Source: Perilla frutescens (taxonomy: Eukaryota > Streptophyta > Magnoliopsida > Lamiales > Lamiaceae). Taken from it: a DNA stretch of 64,000 nucleotides. This document shows, in pieces, positions 1-11,699 of the stretch. The DNA lies in NCBI GenBank assembly GCA_026008535.1, contig BRKX01000009.1:63027720-63091719 (forward strand). Reading direction: 5' to 3'. Position 1 is the stretch's first letter. Each line of letters starts with the position of its first letter. The position numbers were made by a program, and so were the translations under genes. The notes beneath the pieces are model-generated. The model ran no database searches, was not told the DNA's origin, and saw only the letters and a list, made by a program, of their open reading frames with translations.

Positions 1-1901
1 AGAGATCTTTCATCGTGCAATTATTTTTACTATCATCCCGACATTCATCAATATCTACAAATTAATTCAACTAAGTATGTTAATTAAATCAATATATATA
101 TATATAGACGTACGTAGTCGTACTACGTACGTACCTATGCATCCATTGACGAGGTAAGGATTGCCCTGGTATCCTTGCAGACAAGAACAACGGTAACCGG
201 AATAGCCTTCCTGCATATCATAACAGAAGGAATTATCTTTGCATGCATAACTCGTGGTGTTTCTCTTGGCTTCCTCGCACGTGTGATTCCCGACAGTCCA
301 AGCAAGAACAATGGGAAGCTTCTCCACGTGCTGCAACCCTGTAAGATTTTCTCGAGAAAAACGAAACTTAGCATCTTCGATCAAAAACGCATAGCTACAA
401 GGGTTGAATTCTATGACGGTGCTGTGATTGTTGAAGCTCCCGACGGTGAGGCTAGCTCCGAGCATCTCCTTTCGAATGGATGTCTGGCAACATCCCACTC
501 CGTCACAAGCGCCATCTCCACCCACATCTTCAACCTTATTGCATATCGACATACATCCAGTTGTTACCCTGTATGTACCCGTGTGAAACTAACTCAAGAC
601 AAATCATGAAGCAAGCCATTTGAAGAAGAAGAAAATGATTTTATATTACAATTTACAAATGCTTACAAAAGAGAGAGGCAAAAACTGAGGTCACTAAGCT
701 AAAGACAATCCGAGATAAGACCAGGGTTGAAGGGAAAAGGCCAAAATACCCCCAACAAATAAAAGTACATACTCCCGTAGTTTTATAAAGATTGATATTT
801 TAGGTACAACAAAAATTAAAAAATTAAAATATATATATATGACAAATATACCATCTCCCTATAAGTTATATTTTCCTAATATATCTTAATTTCTCTCTCA
901 TTGTAATTAATAACCCTTTATATCTCTCTCTTTAATTTCTTTCACATAAACATAAAATAATTTGCAACAAAATTCGACCTTTATGAAACAGAGGGATTCT
1001 AACATAATATCTTCTAAGAATAAATTACACTTTTGGCCCCATAAGAATATAATCCAAACACTTTTAGTTCTAAAATGTATAATTTTGGTCTCAAATTAAT
1101 TTTTTTGACTCTTTTGGTCCCACAATTTATATTTCAACACTTTTAGTCCAAAAAAAGTACCTATTTTGGAGCAAGAAAAAGTACTTGTTTTGTTGATCTT
1201 TGTTGCACCAACTAATTGAGGGTGAAAAATAGAGGGAATATATTGAAAATTGCAATCCAAAATAGGTACTTAATGGATATTAAGTATAGTGCGTTAATTT
1301 TTAGTACCAAAAATGTTGAAATATAAACTGTGGATTAAAATTGTACATACTAAAAGTATTTGAGTCCTACTCTTACGGGACCAAAAGTGTTATTTTACTC
1401 GGTCTTCTGACACGCCGTTCGGTTGAGGTATTATTGAACGAAAGAAAAATGAATTAATTAATTACGTACGTACCCTACTCCGCGGAGGTAACCGTAGGAA
1501 TCACAGCCGACAACGACGAACTTGTTCAAAGTGTCGTTGATGCTAAATTTGGCAAGTCTGAGATTTGTCTCATCGTCGATGCCGGAGCCGTCGTAGCAGC
1601 GACGGCCGATGCGCGTGAGTACACGCAGCTCCCCGTCGAGAGTGATGCCGGTGATATTGATGTTCCCGTAGAATGGTTTGGGAGGATCGTAGGAATAGTT
1701 GTCGCAGGTGACGAGGAAGTTGTTGTTCAGACAGCATTCATCGCTCATGCCGAATGGATATGGGATTATTACATCCCCACACATATCACTGCACTTGCTT
1801 CGCCCGACCCCCGCCGCCGCAGCGCCGCCTACCGCCGCCAACAAAATAACTAGCCTAATCATCTGCAGCTCGATTTGGGAGCACTCCAACTCCATCAACA
1901 C
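1..1901 (-). CDS. WAK-1: wall-associated receptor kinase-like gene, 5' part (kinase lies beyond the left edge)
   Basis: Three exons are visible: 1474-1901, 135-568 and 1-57. The first encodes a hydrophobic signal peptide (MIRLVILLAAVGG) and the start of the cysteine-rich galacturonan-binding domain (CSDMCGDVIIPYPFG). The second finishes that domain (GVGCCQTSI) and adds an EGF module ending GYQGNPYLVNGCIG. The third opens a calcium-binding EGF (DIDECRDD). Splice sites are good: donors GTACGT at 1473 and GTACGT at 134, acceptors at 569 and 58, and the phases agree. Unlike the other five WAKs in the window, the GUB domain is split by a phase-2 intron of about 905 bp. The family comprises plasma-membrane receptors for pectin fragments. 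The transmembrane segment and kinase are outside the window, so whether the gene is intact cannot be judged. The upstream ATG at 1901 and the one at 1862 are both possible starts. Confidence 0.8.
1021..1397. mobile_element. MITE in WAK-1 intron 1
   Basis: About 375 bp bounded by imperfect inverted repeats of roughly 45 bp. The left end reads ACACTTTTGGCCCCATAAG and the right end, on the other strand, ACACTTTTGGTCCCGTAAG. There is no coding capacity. I could not find a convincing target-site duplication, so the superfamily is open. Confidence 0.6.
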
Positions 1902-2714
1902 CTAGCTATATATGTCTCCTACTTTCAGATTTTCTCCATCACTTTGGTCAATCTTTTATGCATATGTTGATCGAATTAAATATATAAAAGATCCCTACCA
2001 ATTTGTAAATAAAAAGAAATTAATCGAACCGTGCATCTTCTTGATTATTGCAGCTGTCATAATCTTGACTTAATTATTAAACAAAGACGAGTAGCAAGTC
2101 TGCTCGACCCAATTTGCAAATATATAGCCTTTCGATGAGAAATAATATGTATTATTTTGATCATTCTTTTGAGGGCTAATTATGATTAAATACGTGAACT
2201 TTGATACAATTTGTAATTTAGACACGAATTTTGAAATGTTGCAATTAAAACACAATCTTGTAATTTTTTGCAAAATAGACATAATTTACAATAATATAAA
2301 AATCAAACATAATATATTTCATACGGGTCTTTATTGTGTTAATGAAATTCAAATTATCATGCATTATGCTATATATCTATATAATTTTGTAATATTTCTT
2401 GTTATATATCTGTTTTTCAAAGTTCGTGACTAAATTATAAATTGTGTCTAAGTTTATGTATTTAATCATAATTAACCTTTCTTTTAAACACATTTTTTTT
2501 CTGGTGTGGAGGTCTCAAATATTTACCTTCTCAATTTCATTATTTTTCCTTTTTTCTTCACTTTTTTCTCATTTTCCCCCCTCCAATGAGGGTCACTTAA
2601 TCACTTTCTTTTTCCCTCTTATGGGGCCTCTCACAAGCTCAAGCGTGGACTTTTTTAAACTAGCATATTCCATGTGTTTCAGTCTTTTAGGTTTGCCAAA
2701 ATCTTCGGCGTTAT
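1902..2714. other. Spacer upstream of WAK-1
   Basis: AT-rich sequence containing the putative WAK-1 promoter and one MITE (2171-2480). The rest shows no gene or RNA I can support. Confidence 0.5.
2171..2480. mobile_element. MITE with ~65 bp inverted ends
   Basis: The left arm contains TAATTATGATTAAATACGTG and the reverse complement of the right arm contains TAATTATGATTAAATACATA. The similarity continues for about 65 bp on each side. The element is non-coding and AT-rich. A short CTTTT beside both ends could be the target duplication, but this is weak. Confidence 0.6.
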
Positions 2715-2974
2715 TTGTTTTTATTTTCAACATCAATTTTCAATTTTCAGTATTTTTAGTTTAATTTATGAGGTGTATTGATTTTTGAAAAAAATTAATA
2801 ATCTTATTATGATGAATGATATAATGTTTAGAGTTATAGTTTTAGAAAATGGAAATATGTTTGTTTAATTATATTTTTGAATTTGAATTTGTGGTTGAGA
2901 TAAAAGTTTAAATATTTGTATGGTTGTGATGAATTGATGAATATTTAAATAATGGGTCCCACCATAATGATATA
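2715..2974. mobile_element. Left part of a split MITE (remainder at 8017-8186)
   Basis: This stretch is the reverse complement of about 22865-23103, an uninterrupted copy of the same element. The matching other half of that copy resumes at 8017-8186. The MITE was therefore cut in two by the retroelement now lying between the halves. The element ends carry GGGCTTGTTTG-like termini. Confidence 0.6.
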
Positions 2975-4721
2975 TGATAACCTTGTATTTTGCATGTATT
3001 TTGAGGTTCATTTGAGTGGTATTTGATGGGTATTGCATGCATAAAGTGATAAGTTTTGCATTGTTTTCTATGTTTTGTGCAATGTCACGTGTTTGTTCGT
3101 TGAGAAGGAAATTAAGGCCATTTTTTGTATGAAATTCAAATGAGCTTGGGAAGATCCTAGAAAGATAGAAAATTAAGTTAGGAACGCGTTGCAAAAAGAA
3201 TCGGGTCAATTGGATAAGAAACAAGTGAGAACGAAGCAAAACAGTGAGAGCTAGGCTGCCGGATGCCACGTGGACCCGCGAGCAGACTCGCGACCGGACT
3301 CGTGACCAAGGTCGCGAATCCACTCGTGTTTGTTCATTGAGAAGGAAATTAAGGCCATTTTTTGTAAGAAATTCAAATGAGTTTGGGAAGACCCTAGAAA
3401 GATAGAAAATCAAGTTAGGAACGCGTTGCGAAAAGAATAGGGTCAATTGGATAAGAAATGAGTGAGAACGAAGCAAAACAGTGAGAGGCTGCCGAATGCC
3501 GCGTGGACCCGCGAGCAGACTCGCGACCAAGGTCGTGAATCCCAGTCTAGCCACCTTTCTACACACGCGTGACAGAGGGCGGGTTCACCTTTGTATTATT
3601 AGCTATCCCACTCGCGAATTTTGTACTGGTCGCGACTATTTTACCACGTCAGCGCCATGCGAACTCACGACCACACCCGCGACCGACCCGGTCGCGAGTG
3701 AGCCTTCGGAGTCCAATTTTTGGCCTATTTTGGCCCCTTTTTTTTTCCTTTTTCGACTAGGAGACTTCCTACACTATATATATCTCCTCAAGCATGAAAA
3801 TTAAGCATAAAAAAGCCCTACCATAACATAAAAAACCACAACAACACACATCATATTCCTCTCTTAAACACAGAGATAGAGAGCTGCAGAGAAGAACACG
3901 GAGAGCAAGACCAAGAGATTCAAGCCGAGCAAGAATAGAGACAGAATAATTACTTTCGGGTTTTATTTATCTTTATTTATGTTAGACACGGTTTCTTGTT
4001 GGATTTTAATTTTCTATATTTGTATGGATAGCTAAACCCTAGTTTTATAGGGTTGGATGATTAATTATTTATGAAGTTTATTTTATTAGTTTTATCATAT
4101 TTTCTATGACTTTATCTTGATCTTTGATTACTCTTATTTTTATTTGTATTGTTTAACTAATCACTAAATGATACAATTTGATGTGTTGATTCATAAATCG
4201 AGAAAGGAATTTTAACACGTGGTCTGAAGTAATCAACTCATTAATCAATAGCACTCGAGAGGGTTGAGGTTAATTGAGAGAACAATAAACCTTATGAGCC
4301 ATTAGGAGTTGCATGCTAGGCATTGAACAGAGACGTTAATACTAGTTGTGTGATCCACGCTTTAGGCACTTCGAGAGAAGGTTTAAAGTGTAATTGTGGT
4401 TGTTCTAGCTAGATTTAAGTCCCTACATAGGTATGTGATTAAACAAGTGAATAAATGGATTAGATAAGGATTCTCCAACTCTAGAATTTGTCTTTCTCTG
4501 TTATTTCTTCTTTACTCTTTCTTCTCTGTGTTTCCATTTATATTATATGTTTAGGTATTTTAATTAGTTCAAGCACTTTAATCGGTTGTCTAGATAGCAT
4601 TTAGGAGTTAAGCTCTAGTACTTAGTTAAATATTAAATCTCTGTGGATATGATACTCTTGTTCACCGCTACATTATAAACCTCACTGTGCACTTGCAGTT
4701 AGGTTAAATAAATAACGAATA
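2975..4721 (+). repeat. 5' LTR of a Ty3-type (Athila/Tat-like) retroelement
   Basis: The LTR starts TGATAACCTTGTATTTTGC, the same start found on the minus strand at 7015 directly after a polypurine tract. It is followed by a tRNA-primer-site-like stretch at 4730. It matches the two solo LTRs at 23447-24754 and 30473-31789, both in reverse orientation. Inside it, about 240 bp is tandemly duplicated (3088-3326 and 3327-3545), which makes this LTR longer than its relatives (about 1.75 kb against 1.3 kb). The 3' boundary is approximate. Confidence 0.65.
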
Positions 4722-4729
4722 AGTTTTTT

Positions 4730-4747
4730 TGGCGTTGTTGCCAGAGA
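4730..4747 (+). other. Putative primer binding site of the Ty3-type element
   Basis: TGGCGTTGTTGCCAGAGA resembles the TGGCGCCGTTGCCGGGGA primer site typical of Athila/Tat-type plant Ty3 elements, with three changes. It sits a few bases after the LTR end. Confidence 0.55.
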
Positions 4748-4870
4748 TTTAATTTTTAATTGCTAATATTAGAATAAAATTTCTTGTGATAATTTAGACA
4801 TTTTATTTATTTATATATTTTTCTTTTTATTTTCGTTCAGTGTGTTTTGGTATTTGTAGGAGTGTGAGAC

Positions 4871-5656
4871 ATGGCTACCAGTAGTTATCTATGGCATGGA
4901 GACTATGAATTCCAGAATCTGAGAGATGTTGTAAAAATTCACGAGATAAACCCCATCTCCAAATTGGCGACTCAGCTGTCTACCCTGACTTCAACAGTTA
5001 GTAAATTTGATGCACTCATCCAATCAAGATCTGTGGCGTGCATGATTCAACCTTGGGCGAGTGTGAACCACGGAATTCCAAGGACTTTTGGTGATAATTA
5101 CCAAGGTGGCGATCTATACCACTAATGTAATTCACCAACTATGGATGAGTTGCTGATGGTGTTTATGGAAAGAACTGAGAAGTACATGGGGGAGATGGAA
5201 GCTCGATGTGAGCAGCTAGAGAGCATGGTTGGATCTATGGGAACACAATTCAAGATAATGGAGATTCAAATGCAACAGCTATCTAATATAATTGAATGCC
5301 CACATCCACCTAGCCAACTTCTAAGAAGTACAAATGAATATACTCATTTTCTCCCTGAAGATGATGAAATTGTAGAGATCTCAGAAGATAGTTTGGGGGA
5401 GTCGGAGGAATCCATGACATCTACAACTAATGCAACTTCCCGAAACATGCCATCAGCACCAGTTTCTACAGTCCTCCAAGATGCTTTCGTTTTATCTTCT
5501 CAAAGAAGACAAATGACGGGGGAGTATGATGTGATCCAAATGCCAGAGACTTGTAATGTCATAGTTTCAAAGAAGTTACAGGCCAACCAGAAAATGGGGG
5601 AGTCTCAGTCGACGACATATTTATTTTCTTTTCCAAATCTAAATTCTTTTATGTGA
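4871..5656 (+). pseudogene. gag-like ORF of a non-autonomous Ty3-type element, one in-frame stop
   Basis: A single reading frame of about 260 codons is interrupted once by TAA at 5123-5125. The N part starts MATSSYLWHG. The C part has a coiled-coil-like stretch (MGEMEARCEQLESMVGSMG) like the gag of Athila/Tat elements. No protease, reverse transcriptase or integrase follows. Downstream come GCGCTTGTTGGGAGACAACC (5884-5903) and a purine tract (AAGTTTGGGGGGGAGG, about 6109-6124), both typical of the 3' internal region of such elements. It is therefore a non-autonomous, dead copy. Nothing here suggests a host gene. Confidence 0.6.
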
Positions 5657-6732
5657 ACTTTTAATGTGGAGCATTATGTTCATTTTGATAAGAGTTTTGT
5701 GCTGCAGGATATTCCAAAGAAGAAATGTGCATTTTACCCATGGAGAGATGGGAAAGAAAAGGAGGCGATGATGGTTAGCCGAAGGAAAGTGCATTCTAGC
5801 TCTGAGCACTAGAAGAAAATGGCCGCATTCTAATTGGCGGATCCGTAATTTAAACAGGTCATCTGGCTGAAGACGTTAAAACAAGCGCTTGTTGGGAGAC
5901 AACCCAATATTTTATTTTTTCACTTTCATTTTATTTTATTTTATGTTTTTGAGTGTGCAGCAGGTCCATGGACTGTGATTAAGAGTGGCAATCCGTAGGA
6001 TTTCCAGCACTTCTCTTCACCCTTTGTTGTTGCTGTCACACTGTGAGTTGTTTTAAGATGAATTGTTGTGCTTTCTTGCAAACTTATTCTTCTCCCAAGT
6101 TTTGAATAAGTTTGGGGGGGAGGTTATGCACGATTCGTCTTGTTTTTTTATTTGTTTTTAGCCTGGAGTTTATTTTGTTTTTAAATATCTTGCTAATTTT
6201 TTGTTGGAATTGAGAGTTAAATTGATAGCATGCTAGACAGTTCATACTATATGTGTAATGATGATGAGGTTTGAGGATCGAAATTTCATAGGAGACGCAT
6301 GATTTGATTTATTTCAGTATTTTATGATGGATTTGACAATTTTGTGAGTGTTGATTGAGCATGTGAGTTTTGAGCCTAAGACTTTTCAAACCTTATTTTT
6401 CTAGTGTGATTGGTCATATTTGGTTGATTATCTCTAGAACTTGCACATAGGTCTGTGTTGAGACTGCGTTGTGTGTTTCTAAGTGTGAAATTGATTAAAG
6501 ACCATCTTTTGTTAGCCAAATTCTGTCCATACACTTTGACCCGATTTATGTTATCCTTCGTAGCCATTTTGAGCCTTTTTGCCTATTCTTTATTGCCATG
6601 CTTTGTTGAGAATTTTCAATTATTTTGTGCATGATGTGGTGAAAGGGATAATCACAAATTGGTGGAATCGATATGAAAAAAATGATCTTGTGTGGGAGAT
6701 GTTTTGATTAGTGGCATTTTTGTTGGTTCATA

Positions 6733-6835
6733 AAATATGGAAAAAGTGTTGGAGTTATACTACTTCTTTGAAGTAGAATTTGTCATAAAATATGGAAAAA
6801 GTGCTAGAGTTATTCTACTTCAAAGAAGTAGTGAA
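6733..6835 (+). repeat. Short tandem duplication
   Basis: Two direct copies of about 52 bp, starting CATAAAATATGGAAAAAGTG at about 6739 and about 6784, each ending in a small ACTTC/GAAGT palindrome. They lie in the non-coding 3' part of the retroelement. Confidence 0.6.
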
Positions 6836-6858
6836 AAAAAAAATGAAAAGTAGCACTT

Positions 6859-6860
<2 letters not shown>

Positions 6861-6889
<29 letters not shown>
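6861..6889 (+). repeat. (GA)n microsatellite
   Basis: An uninterrupted GA dinucleotide run at the junction between the plus-strand and minus-strand halves of the retroelement complex. Confidence 0.85.
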
Positions 6890-6892
<3 letters not shown>

Positions 6893-8016
6893 TGCCAACA
6901 ATAAGCAAAAAGAGACTCATAGAAAACAATGCAAAACTTATCACTTTATGCATGCAATGCCCATTAAATACCACTCAAATAAACCTCAAAACACATGCAA
7001 AATACAAGGTTATCAACTCCCCCAAACTTAAAACATTGTTTGTCCCCAAATAATAAATAAAGAAAACAAGAGCAAAAACAGGAACATAGAACCAAATCAA
7101 CAACTACCAAACAATTCGTATTAAATATAATGCTTCGGAGAATTTGAGATATCAAAAATACCATAGGTTAGCAATCAAATCATATGACAATATATCATGA
7201 CAAATCCGACAAGCATGCCTTAAACTTCAGTTGGAGAATCCTTATATAATCCATTTATTTACTTGTTTAATCACATATCTATGTAGGGACTTAAATCTAG
7301 CTAGAACAACCACAATTATACTTTGAATCTTTTCTCGAAGTGCCTAAAGCGTGGATCACACAACTAGTATTAACGTCTTCGTTCAATGCCTAGCATGCAA
7401 CTCCTAATGGCTCATAGGGTTTATTGCTCTCTCAATTAACCTCAACCCTCGCGAGTGCTATTGATTAATGAGTTGATTACTCCAGATCACGTGTTAAAAT
7501 TCCTCTCTCGATTTATGAATTAACACATCAAATTGTATCATTTAGTGATCAGTTAAACAATACAGATAAAAACAAGAGTAATTAAAAATCAATATAAAGT
7601 CATAGAAAATATGATGAAGTCAATAAAATAAGCTTCATAAATAATTCATCATCCAACCCTAGAAAACTAGGGTTTAGCTATTCATACAAATATAGAAAAT
7701 TAAAATCCAACAAGAAACCATGTCTAACATAAATAAAGACAAATAAAACCAGAAGTAATTACTCTGTCTCTATTCTTGCTCGGCTTAAATCTCTTGGTTT
7801 TGCTCTCCGTGTTCTTCTCTGTAGCTCTCTATCTTTGTGTTTAAGAGAGGAATATGATGTGTGTTGTTGTGATTTTTTATGTTATGGTAGGGTTTTTTTA
7901 TGCCTAATTTTCATGCTTGATGAGATAGATATAGTGTAGGAAGTATCCTAGTCGAAAAAGGAAAAAAAAAAGGGGGGCCAAAATAGGCCAAAAATCAGAC
8001 TCCTAGGGCTCGCTCG

Positions 8017-8186
8017 CGATATACATATACATATATATATATATATATATATATGATTGAATAGGTTATATAGGATTGAAAAAAGTGAAAACTGGAATTG
8101 AAAATAAGTAAAACAAACGTGTTGTCAGTGTTTTAAATAGTAAAAATGAGAAATTTCCATTTAGAAATGTAAACAAACAAGCCCTT
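8017..8186. mobile_element. Right part of the split MITE
   Basis: A (TA)n stretch followed by sequence matching the reverse complement of about 22745-22860. It ends AAACAAACAAGCCC (8171-8184), matching the terminus of the intact copy near 23103. Confidence 0.55.
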
Positions 8187-8231
8187 CGTGTGTCAATATT
8201 ATCCTATTTAATTAAACCCGAAAGACAAAAA

Positions 8232-8508
8232 TTTTGGTACACCAGGTGTGGAGAAAATTTCGATTTTGATCTCACTTGACACATTTCAGTTTGTTTTTAG
8301 TCCTGAAACTATCTAATTTAATCATTTTTCAAAAATATCGCTCAATTTATAGATATCAATTTTGGTCTCACAATTTTTACGCCAAAAGCGGGACCAAAAT
8401 CGATATTTACTCAATTTGAAACCAAAAATGATAATATCGGGACAAAAAACGAACTGAGACGTGTCCGTGGGACCAAAATTAAAATTTTCTCGACCAGGTA
8501 TACCCAAA
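8232..8508. mobile_element. MITE, ~275 bp
   Basis: The left end TTTTGGTACACCAGGTGTGG and the reverse-complemented right end TTTGGGTATACCTGGTCG form imperfect inverted repeats extending about 60 bp (ACATTTCAG against ACGTCTCAG). Non-coding. Confidence 0.55.
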
Positions 8509-9270
8509 TCATTCTGTAAATTGGATTAATTCGTAGGTCAACTTGTGCCCAAATCTGACCGCGACCGGCTCTGGCAAAAGAGAAAAAAATTCTCCCAGAA
8601 AAAGTATCACTCATTACATTACACTGAAACATATCATCCTCTGGCTCTTACTCAAAATATAAAATAAAATATATTTAATGAGTTAATTACTTCTAAAATC
8701 ATCACTTTTATCTTTTTATTTTTCACATTTTTTTATTTTAAAATAAATTGAAATCTTTTTTTGTAAATTAATCATCCCAAATATTTTCTGGTTGAATTGA
8801 AACTGACGTTGCAACGGATGAGCTCTGTTTCTGACCCTATCTCTCGTTTCCGACGATGGCAACATCCTTGTTTCCGCTCCGCCAGGCATCCACGCCTATT
8901 TAGGCTCCGGCGATGAAGAGGAGAGTCGGGTTTAGATTGTCTCAGACCAAAATCTTGTGGCTCCAAGCTAAGACCACAATCTTATGTTTTGGACTTTTGG
9001 TTGGAAAGGACTGCATAAATAGTGTCTTATATTGTCCCACGTAAGAATCCCGTGGGACCAAAAACGCAATTTTCTCACTTCACGGTTAACAACAATGCTG
9101 TTTTTTTCAAGATTTTCTTAACTATGCTCGAATTAGGATATTTTTTGAAGTGTTGTAAATAACTCAAAACACATCTAAGAATACAGAGTTGCAGGAATAG
9201 TGTAGGGAATTATACCTGTATTTGTACAATATATGGTAATCCAAACCTTACAAAATTAATCTCCAAATCT
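8509..9270. other. Spacer downstream of WAK-2
   Basis: No gene is supported here. The last ~200 bp should hold the WAK-2 3' UTR. Short ORFs in this stretch have no recognisable domain. Confidence 0.4.
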
Positions 9271-11699
9271 TCATCTCCCTCCAGTCAACATAAGACTATT
9301 ATATCCCATACTATCATACCTACTACTTGAGCTATTACCTTCAACATTAGGAAGGGGATTTTCATTTACTACTACCTCATTCTTGAGCAAACACTCCTTC
9401 TCCATCTCCTCTATACTCTCTTCATTTCTAGCCAACAATGCTTGTTTTCCGGCAAGTATCAAGCCTTCGAGCTCCGTTGCAACTTCTTTCATCGTAGGCC
9501 TGTCTTCACCTCTCACCTGCAAGCACCCTTTTGCAACCCTCGCGACTTCCGTTATCTGCTCCATGTTTCTCTCGGCAGCAATGTTTACATCAAGTATTTC
9601 AGACAACCGTTCCTCCTTCACTATGTACAAGAAAAAGTTGGCTAGGTTTTGCTCCTCCTCTGGCCTATCAAAGCTCAGAGCTTTCCTTCCTGTTAGTAGC
9701 TCCGAGAGGACTACTCCAAAGCTATAAACATCGCTCTTCTCTGTCAGCTGGTTCGTCTGCATGTATTCGGGATCTAGGTATCCGAATGTCCCTTGCACCA
9801 TGGTAGATAGCTCAGTGAGATCCATAGGGACTAATCTTGAAGCACCAAAATCAGACACTTTAGCTGTGAAAATATGGTCTAAAAGGATGTTATCTGACTT
9901 CACATCTCTATGTATGATCGAAGTAGAAGCTGCATAGTGTAGGTATGAAAGCACACCGGCAGTCTCTGCAGCAATCTTTAAACGCGTTTCCCAATTGAGA
10001 AGACGGGCTTTCAGTTGGTTGTGGACGTGCTGTGCAAGGGTGCCGTTGCTGATGAACTCATACACAAGAAGAGGAACTTCTGTCTCCAGACAACAACCGA
10101 GGAGCCTAACTACGTTCCTGTGGTTGACTTGAGACAGGACAAACACCTCATTGATGAACTGCTCAATTTGGTTCGGATCAACTTTCTTAGACTTCTTGAT
10201 TGCTACAATGCTTTTATCTGATAACACGCCTTTGTACACGGTGCCAAATCCGCCTTGACCGATGATCATTTTATGATCGAAGTCATTAGTTGCCTTCTGC
10301 AGCTCAGCAGAAGTGAAGATCTTCACCATATCAGCTGCTCTCTCTCTCGTCATGAGCTTCTCCTGCAACAACATGCCTCCGTTTTGCAGAAACAACCTTT
10401 GCTTCGTCTTCACCAATGATCTTCTCCTGAGCTCCAAATGCAGCAAGATAGCACAGAGTAGAAGAATAATGATCCCAACAGCAATCCCTGTTCACATATC
10501 TCAAGATTACAACAATTTCATGTATAGAATCACTTCAATCATGCCTCAAAACTATTTCTTGATGCCTAACCTGCTACAAGCCTTAATATAAGCAATTCGT
10601 CGCGACTGCAGCCTTCTCCATCTTCTCTCCCATCACCATGGTAGCCTCTGGGACAAGTGCATGTATAATTCCCTATTGTATTCCTACAACCATGCTCGCA
10701 GTTATTGAGACTCGACACTTCACATTCATTTACATCTGCACAAGAAAATTACCTAAGAACATACAATCTTCTTCCTAATTGAAACAAGCTACACATATAC
10801 ATACACACATTCATACATTATACATACATACCTATACAGCCATGATCAAGATAAGGATTCCCTTGATAACCATCGTTGCAACGACACCGGTATCCATCGC
10901 CATTGTCGGGCTCGTAGCAAGCAGAGTTCACACTCTTACAAGCATAACTAGAGGAGTTAATCATTGCCTCCTTACACTTCCCATTCCCGACAACCCAATC
11001 AATCACCATAGGCAACCTCGTAACATTCATCAAGTTAGTAAGATTCTGCTGCGAGAATCGAAACGCAGATTCCTCAACAACAAAAGCAAAGTTGCAATCA
11101 CTGAAGCTCCTAACATCACTATCACTCCAATTCCCTTTCAGCGACACATTAACCCAACGAACATTCCTCGGAATCGAAATCTGGCAGCACCCCAACCCCA
11201 AACACGAACCCTCCAACAAATCTTGCCTGTCCTCACACATGGCGGTGCAGCCGGTCTCGTACCGCCGCCCGTTGAGGCGCTCGCCGGAGACAGAGGCCTC
11301 CGCGTTGCAGCCCACCATGGTGAACTTGTTAGCGGTGTTGTTCACCGTGAAAACGGTGGTCTGCCTCAGATATCGATCGCCCATGAAGATTCTTGTTTCA
11401 TGGCTAGCGTAGCAATCACGAGCTATCGTGTTCAAGATTCTTGCCTGGCCGTCGAGGGATATTTTGGTCAATTCGATCGAGGTGTTCCACCAGAACAATC
11501 TCGGGGGTTGGAGCGTTCTGTTGCAGGTGAGCCAGAAAGGGAGGCTTCCGTAGCACTCCGGCGTCGTTCCGAAAGGGAATGGGATGGTCACGTCGCCGCA
11601 GCGATCGTCGCAGCTGGGCTTAGCCACCGGAAAACTCGCCTGCGGTGAAACTGAAATTGCAGATGTCAGCAGTGATATGATTAGTGTTTTGAAGAACAT
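9271..11699 (-). CDS. WAK-2: wall-associated receptor-like kinase, complete
   Basis: Exons 10832-11699, 10571-10735 and 9271-10487 give a predicted 749 residues, normal for the family. Exon 1 has a signal peptide (MFFKTLIISLLTSAIS), the GUB_WAK domain (CDDRCGDVTIPFPFG, then GLGCCQISIP) and an EGF module (YRCRCNDGYQGNPY). Exon 2 is a calcium-binding EGF (DVNECEVSS). Exon 3 opens with a transmembrane segment (VGIIILLLCAILL) followed by the kinase. Kinase motifs: glycine loop GQGGFGTVYKG (about residue 421), VAIKK lysine (about 442), HRDVKSDN (about 539) and DFG (about 557). It is an RD-type, catalytically plausible kinase. Known role of the family: binding pectin at the wall and signalling through the cytoplasmic kinase. 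Junctions are GT-AG and phase 1 throughout. The low-complexity C-terminal tail ends in MLTGGR, also seen in related WAKs here. Confidence 0.9.

Larger units (their letters stand above)
2975..8016. mobile_element. Rearranged Ty3-type retroelement complex with head-to-head LTR pieces
   Basis: The left half is a plus-strand element (LTR, primer site, gag remnant, 3' internal region). The right half (6914-8016) is a minus-strand derivative. Read on the minus strand it runs LTR body (8016 to 7215), a short 3' internal segment with purine tract (7016-7030), then a second LTR start (7015 to 6914). Both halves sit inside one MITE whose ends flank 2975 and 8016. A plain single insertion would not give inverted halves, so an inversion or nested insertion followed by deletion is needed. 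Confidence 0.55.

Noticed and set aside
2444..2764. 106-codon ORF upstream of the split MITE
   Set aside because: Phe/Leu/Ser-rich translation of T-rich DNA that overlaps MITE sequence. No start context or domain.
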